A stretch of DNA of 8,008 nt from an uncultured Gammaproteobacteria bacterium (GTDB lineage Bacteria > Pseudomonadota > Gammaproteobacteria > Coxiellales > Coxiellaceae). Below, in pieces: positions 5,736 through 8,008 of this stretch (position 1 is the stretch's first letter; each line of letters begins with the position of its first letter). The notes under the pieces are model-generated. The model saw only the letters and a list, made by a program, of their open reading frames with translations. It did not search any database and was not told the origin of the DNA. Position numbers and translations under genes: made by a program. The stretch spans positions 1 to 8,008 of the forward strand of contig CAIQCE010000217.1 of the NCBI GenBank assembly GCA_903870185.1, read 5' to 3'.

Positions 5736-7751
5736 ATGCGAAAAAATTTGATAGTGCTTTGCGATGGAACAACGAATTCTGAAATGGATAAGGGGCCTAC
5801 TAGTATAGCTAAAATATTAACTCTCTTCGCAGGTAGCGATCCCGAGGCTAAAATAGTTCTTTACGATAACGAGCTGTTAGGAAGAAATAAAGATCCGCTA
5901 ATTACACTCTCTCCATCTTCACTTCCTTTAGATTCAACCAAGCGGAGACAAGTCATCTTTTATGAGCGTGGTGTGGGGACTGAGAATTACTCGCATTCCT
6001 ACTCCCAAGCCTTAGATATCCACGGAGCTTCATCAGGAACTGCAGGAGCATCTGCTGCTGCGGCAGCAGCTGCTTTTGCTCCTAGCCCTGCCGGAGAAGC
6101 TGGAGCTTCAGGGATTCTAGGGGCCTTAGGTTCTGCAGCTACTACTGCCCTTGAGGCTTTGAGTGGAGCTTATGCATATACGGCTAACGGAATATTTGGA
6201 GTGCGTGAAACGCTAAGAAAGACTGAAGAAGCTGCTACAGGTAGTAATGTAGTTGATAAAATTTTACATGCTTACGAATTTATAGTTAAAGAATACAATC
6301 CAGGAGATGATATTTTTCCTTTTGGATTCAGTCGTGGTGCATTAGCTGCAAGAAGCCTTGTTGGGTTGATTAGAAATGTAGGTATCATTGATCGTCATAA
6401 ATTTGGTCATTCTGTTAAAAAAACAGATGGTGGTTCTGCGTGGGAATGGGATAACTACCCGGCTTTTAAGGCAAAGTTGTTGGAAGCAATGGAAGAATAT
6501 AAAAAAGATAATGGAGTCGATTCTAAGAGTGCGGTTGATTTTCGCAGGGCTTGGTCTTATCCTCACGCGGCCGATCTTGATGCGGAAGTCGGGCCTACCG
6601 TTCCCCCACGCCAACTTGTACGTTTTTTAGGGGTGTTTGATACAGTAGTGGCTTTAGGTATTCAATTATCAGGTGGGACTATAGATCCTATGGGTAGGAA
6701 TGCATTTCACGATTTAAAACTTTCTAGTTATGTTGGGACTGCTAGGCATGCTTTAGGCATTGACGAGCAACGTGATAACTTTACCTTAACATTCTGGGAA
6801 CCTAATGGACATCCTGATTCAGAACAGGTCTGGTTTCCAGGTTCACATGGAGATGTTGGGGGCGGCTATGGAGAAGCACAGTATGATACTTCAATCATCC
6901 CTCAAAGACGAGAATCAGATAACCGAACCGGTATATCAGATTTGGTTTTATTATGGATGTTAGGTGAAGCTGAAGCCTGTGGATTAGATTTAAGCAGAGT
7001 TAACTTTAGAGGGGATGTGGCTCCATCTGAACTTGTTATGAAGCTCCGTCCCTACCCAATGGCACAGACTCATGATTCGTTAAAACATCGTCCTTCAGAG
7101 TTGAGTAATGGTACTTATGCAAGTTTGGGGCATAGTCGTCGTAAAATGGGGGCGAATCCTGATGAATTGGTTCACTACACTGCATTCTATCGTTATGTTG
7201 TAAACGGAGCAAGATTACCAGTAGAGCTCGCAATTTTTATAAATACAAGTCCATACTGGCTTGATCGAGAGGCGCCAGTGTCAAGTGTATTAAGAGACTT
7301 AGTTGTAGATTATCCTGTATCGCGACCAGTAGGAGCAGGAGCAGCGACGCCGTCTGTCGCTAGTTATGCTTATGATGCTTATTGTGCTCTGAGCGGAGAA
7401 GAGCATGTTAATTATACTGGTTCGCATACTGCTCGTCTTCCCGTTAATATAAGCGAAGTGTATCCAGCTGCTCCTGCGCCTTCTGCCGCGATGGCTGCTG
7501 CATCTGCTGCGACGGCTGCTTCTTCTTCCGCAGTTGCGCCTTACGCTGCTTCTCATAGATTCATGGCCGCTCCTGCTGCAGGAGCTGGAGGGGCAGCAGC
7601 AGCTTCTGCAGCTGCAGGATCTAGTTCTGGTGTGGGTCATCTACGGTCACGGGAGCAAGTGGATGGCCTAGCTTCGGCTGCAGAGGCGCCAAATGCAAAA
7701 GTAATTCGAAATGATGATAATACGAGTTGTCAATTGTATCCTACTGCTTAA
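5736..7751 (+). CDS. DUF2235 (Tle1-like) alpha/beta-hydrolase with alanine-rich insertions
   Basis: A 671-residue protein of the DUF2235 family (PF09994), the alpha/beta-hydrolase group that includes type VI secretion phospholipases of the Tle1 class. Family landmarks from the ATG at 5736 are: LIVLCDGTTN at about 5-14; FYERGVGT at 75-82; FGFSRGALAARSL at 196-208 with nucleophile Ser199 in GxSxG; FLGVFDTVVALG at 297-308 with Asp302; and WFPGSHGDVGGGY at 366-378 with His371 and Asp373 as candidate catalytic residues. The core looks intact. Two alanine-rich low-complexity stretches (about 98-142 and 577-633) are unusual; the first interrupts the hydrolase domain between GVGT and GIFGV. No signal peptide is visible. 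No T6SS genes (VgrG, PAAR, Hcp, immunity protein) are adjacent, so an interbacterial effector role is not supported by context. A lipase/esterase acting on phospholipid is the family-based guess. The substrate, delivery route and any role in host interaction are unknown. It sits alone between two glycan-related units and is followed by a strong terminator. Confidence 0.85.
   Translation: MRKNLIVLCDGTTNSEMDKGPTSIAKILTLFAGSDPEAKIVLYDNELLGRNKDPLITLSPSSLPLDSTKRRQVIFYERGVGTENYSHSYSQALDIHGASSGTAGASAAAAAAAFAPSPAGEAGASGILGALGSAATTALEALSGAYAYTANGIFGVRETLRKTEEAATGSNVVDKILHAYEFIVKEYNPGDDIFPFGFSRGALAARSLVGLIRNVGIIDRHKFGHSVKKTDGGSAWEWDNYPAFKAKLLEAMEEYKKDNGVDSKSAVDFRRAWSYPHAADLDAEVGPTVPPRQLVRFLGVFDTVVALGIQLSGGTIDPMGRNAFHDLKLSSYVGTARHALGIDEQRDNFTLTFWEPNGHPDSEQVWFPGSHGDVGGGYGEAQYDTSIIPQRRESDNRTGISDLVLLWMLGEAEACGLDLSRVNFRGDVAPSELVMKLRPYPMAQTHDSLKHRPSELSNGTYASLGHSRRKMGANPDELVHYTAFYRYVVNGARLPVELAIFINTSPYWLDREAPVSSVLRDLVVDYPVSRPVGAGAATPSVASYAYDAYCALSGEEHVNYTGSHTARLPVNISEVYPAAPAPSAAMAAASAATAASSSAVAPYAASHRFMAAPAAGAGGAAAASAAAGSSSGVGHLRSREQVDGLASAAEAPNAKVIRNDDNTSCQLYPTA
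6027..6161 (+). other. Alanine/glycine/serine-rich insertion within the hydrolase domain
   Basis: Encodes about 45 residues (98-142) dominated by Ala, Gly and Ser, including a run of seven alanines at 107-113, followed by a GILGALGSAATTALEAL segment. Alanine codons are mixed (GCT, GCA, GCG, GCC), so it is not a simple trinucleotide expansion. In most DUF2235 proteins this position, between GVGT and the helix before the nucleophile, is a variable loop. The second half is hydrophobic and small-residue rich, so it might contact membranes. Confidence 0.7.
7464..7634 (+). other. Alanine-rich low-complexity C-terminal segment
   Basis: Encodes about 57 residues (577-633) made mostly of Ala with Ser, Pro and Gly (for example AAPAPSAAMAAASAATAASS), just after the hydrolase core and before a polar 38-residue tail. 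Codons are mixed. The composition suggests a flexible linker or disordered spacer. Its resemblance to the internal insertion is one of composition, not of aligned sequence. Confidence 0.7.
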
Positions 7752-7769
7752 AAAGGGTTGTTGAAAATT

Positions 7770-7813
7770 CTGGGGCAGAGATAAGTTAGTAACTTATCTC
7801 TGCCCCAGTTTTT
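7770..7813. terminator. Strong Rho-independent terminator, 18-bp perfect stem
   Basis: CTGGGGCAGAGATAAGTT (7770-7787) pairs perfectly with its reverse complement at 7791-7808 around an AGT loop, followed by five T (7809-7813). It begins 18 bp after the DUF2235 stop codon. On the minus strand the same stem is followed by AATTTTC, so it can also end the convergent epimerase gene, whose stop codon is 31 bp away. Confidence 0.92.
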
Positions 7814-7844
7814 AATTGAGAAACATAAAATTAAGGATGTGTAA

Positions 7845-8008
7845 CTACATCTGATAGTAGTTCCGATACCAGTCGACGAAACGATTGATCCCTTCTTGGA
7901 TAGATGTTTTGGGTTTAAAGCCCACCGCTTCTTCCTGACTTAAGCACTTTTCCAAAAAATTCCTTATAAAAATCCAAATAATCCTTGTCCCGAGCGGGGC
8001 ACCTAAAA
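7845..8008 (-). CDS. C-terminal end of a nucleotide-sugar epimerase (UDP-glucuronate 4-epimerase-like), partial and probably frameshifted
   Basis: The gene enters from the right edge and ends at the TAG complementary to 7845-7847. The last 33 codons (7848-7946) contain EEAVGFKPKTSIQEG then INRFVDWYRNYYQM. This is the characteristic C-terminus of extended SDR nucleotide-sugar epimerases of the UDP-glucuronate 4-epimerase/CapI type (GFKP-T-I-EG---FV-WYR-YY). Upstream, this frame stays open to the window edge but reads as an un-family-like hydrophobic string (RIIWIFIRNF). Another frame reads PARDKDYLDFYKEF, which aligns loosely with the family's PMQPGDV--TYAD segment. Removing one base from the A6 run at 7954-7959 joins that frame to the conserved end. 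It may thus be a pseudogene or carry a sequencing error. The family supplies galacturonate-type nucleotides for capsule or LPS, in keeping with the neighbouring glycan genes. Confidence 0.65.
   Translation of the reverse strand, partial: LGAPLGTRIIWIFIRNFLEKCLSQEEAVGFKPKTSIQEGINRFVDWYRNYYQM

Noticed and set aside
6045..6075. Trinucleotide GCN run as a microsatellite
   Set aside because: The codons are mixed (GCT, GCG, GCA), so there is no true repeated DNA unit, only repeated alanine.
7299..7640. Minus-strand open frame rich in Ser, Arg and Cys
   Set aside because: It is the antisense shadow of the alanine-rich GCN codons in the DUF2235 gene. Its composition is fully explained by reading those codons backwards, and it lies entirely inside a well-supported gene.
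7639..7748. Possible Dot/Icm-type C-terminal secretion signal in the DUF2235 protein
   Set aside because: The tail is polar but has no clear glutamate block and no typical hydrophobic residue pattern at the very end. Without knowing the host genome I cannot support a type IV effector call.

Overview
The window (8008 bp) looks like chromosome of a low-to-moderate GC gammaproteobacterium. The malic enzyme and adenylosuccinate lyase resemble the E. coli MaeA (SfcA) and PurB types along their whole length. The sugar-nucleotide reductase and lipid-carrier transferase pair resembles Pseudomonas WbpV/WbpL. An intracellular or environmental relative such as a member of the Legionellales would fit the AT-leaning codon use and gene style, but that placement is inference.

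Layout. Positions 1-293 hold the 3' end of an unrecognised plus-strand gene that enters from the left. It converges on a minus-strand pair in which purB (2118-3515) is followed after a short gap by maeA (348-2069). The gap carries an exact TATAAT that could give maeA its own promoter. A short divergent intergenic region (about 3516-3634) separates purB from a plus-strand pair whose genes overlap by 4 bp (3635-5595). That pair consists of a WbpV-like NAD(P)-dependent sugar-nucleotide reductase/epimerase and a WbpL-like polyprenyl-phosphate sugar-1-phosphate transferase. After an AT-rich spacer with weak hairpins comes a separate plus-strand gene (5736-7751). It encodes a DUF2235 (Tle1-like) alpha/beta-hydrolase with two alanine-rich low-complexity segments. 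A perfect 18-bp-stem terminator (7770-7813) follows. Beyond it, the C-terminal end of a minus-strand nucleotide-sugar epimerase (UDP-glucuronate 4-epimerase-like) runs off the right edge, with signs of a one-base frameshift.

How the genes fit together. maeA and purB are housekeeping genes: malate to pyruvate, and purine synthesis. The WbpV/WbpL-like pair would make a deoxy-aminosugar nucleotide and load it onto undecaprenyl phosphate, the first step of an O-antigen or related surface glycan. The epimerase fragment at the right edge also belongs to surface-sugar chemistry, so the window probably enters the flank of a glycan locus. The DUF2235 hydrolase sits between these sugar genes with its own flanking signals and looks like an accessory insertion.

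The most unusual items are the alanine-rich DUF2235 protein and the apparently broken epimerase. I see no CRISPR array, tRNA, rRNA, insertion sequence or toxin-antitoxin pair, and no clear new multi-gene system.
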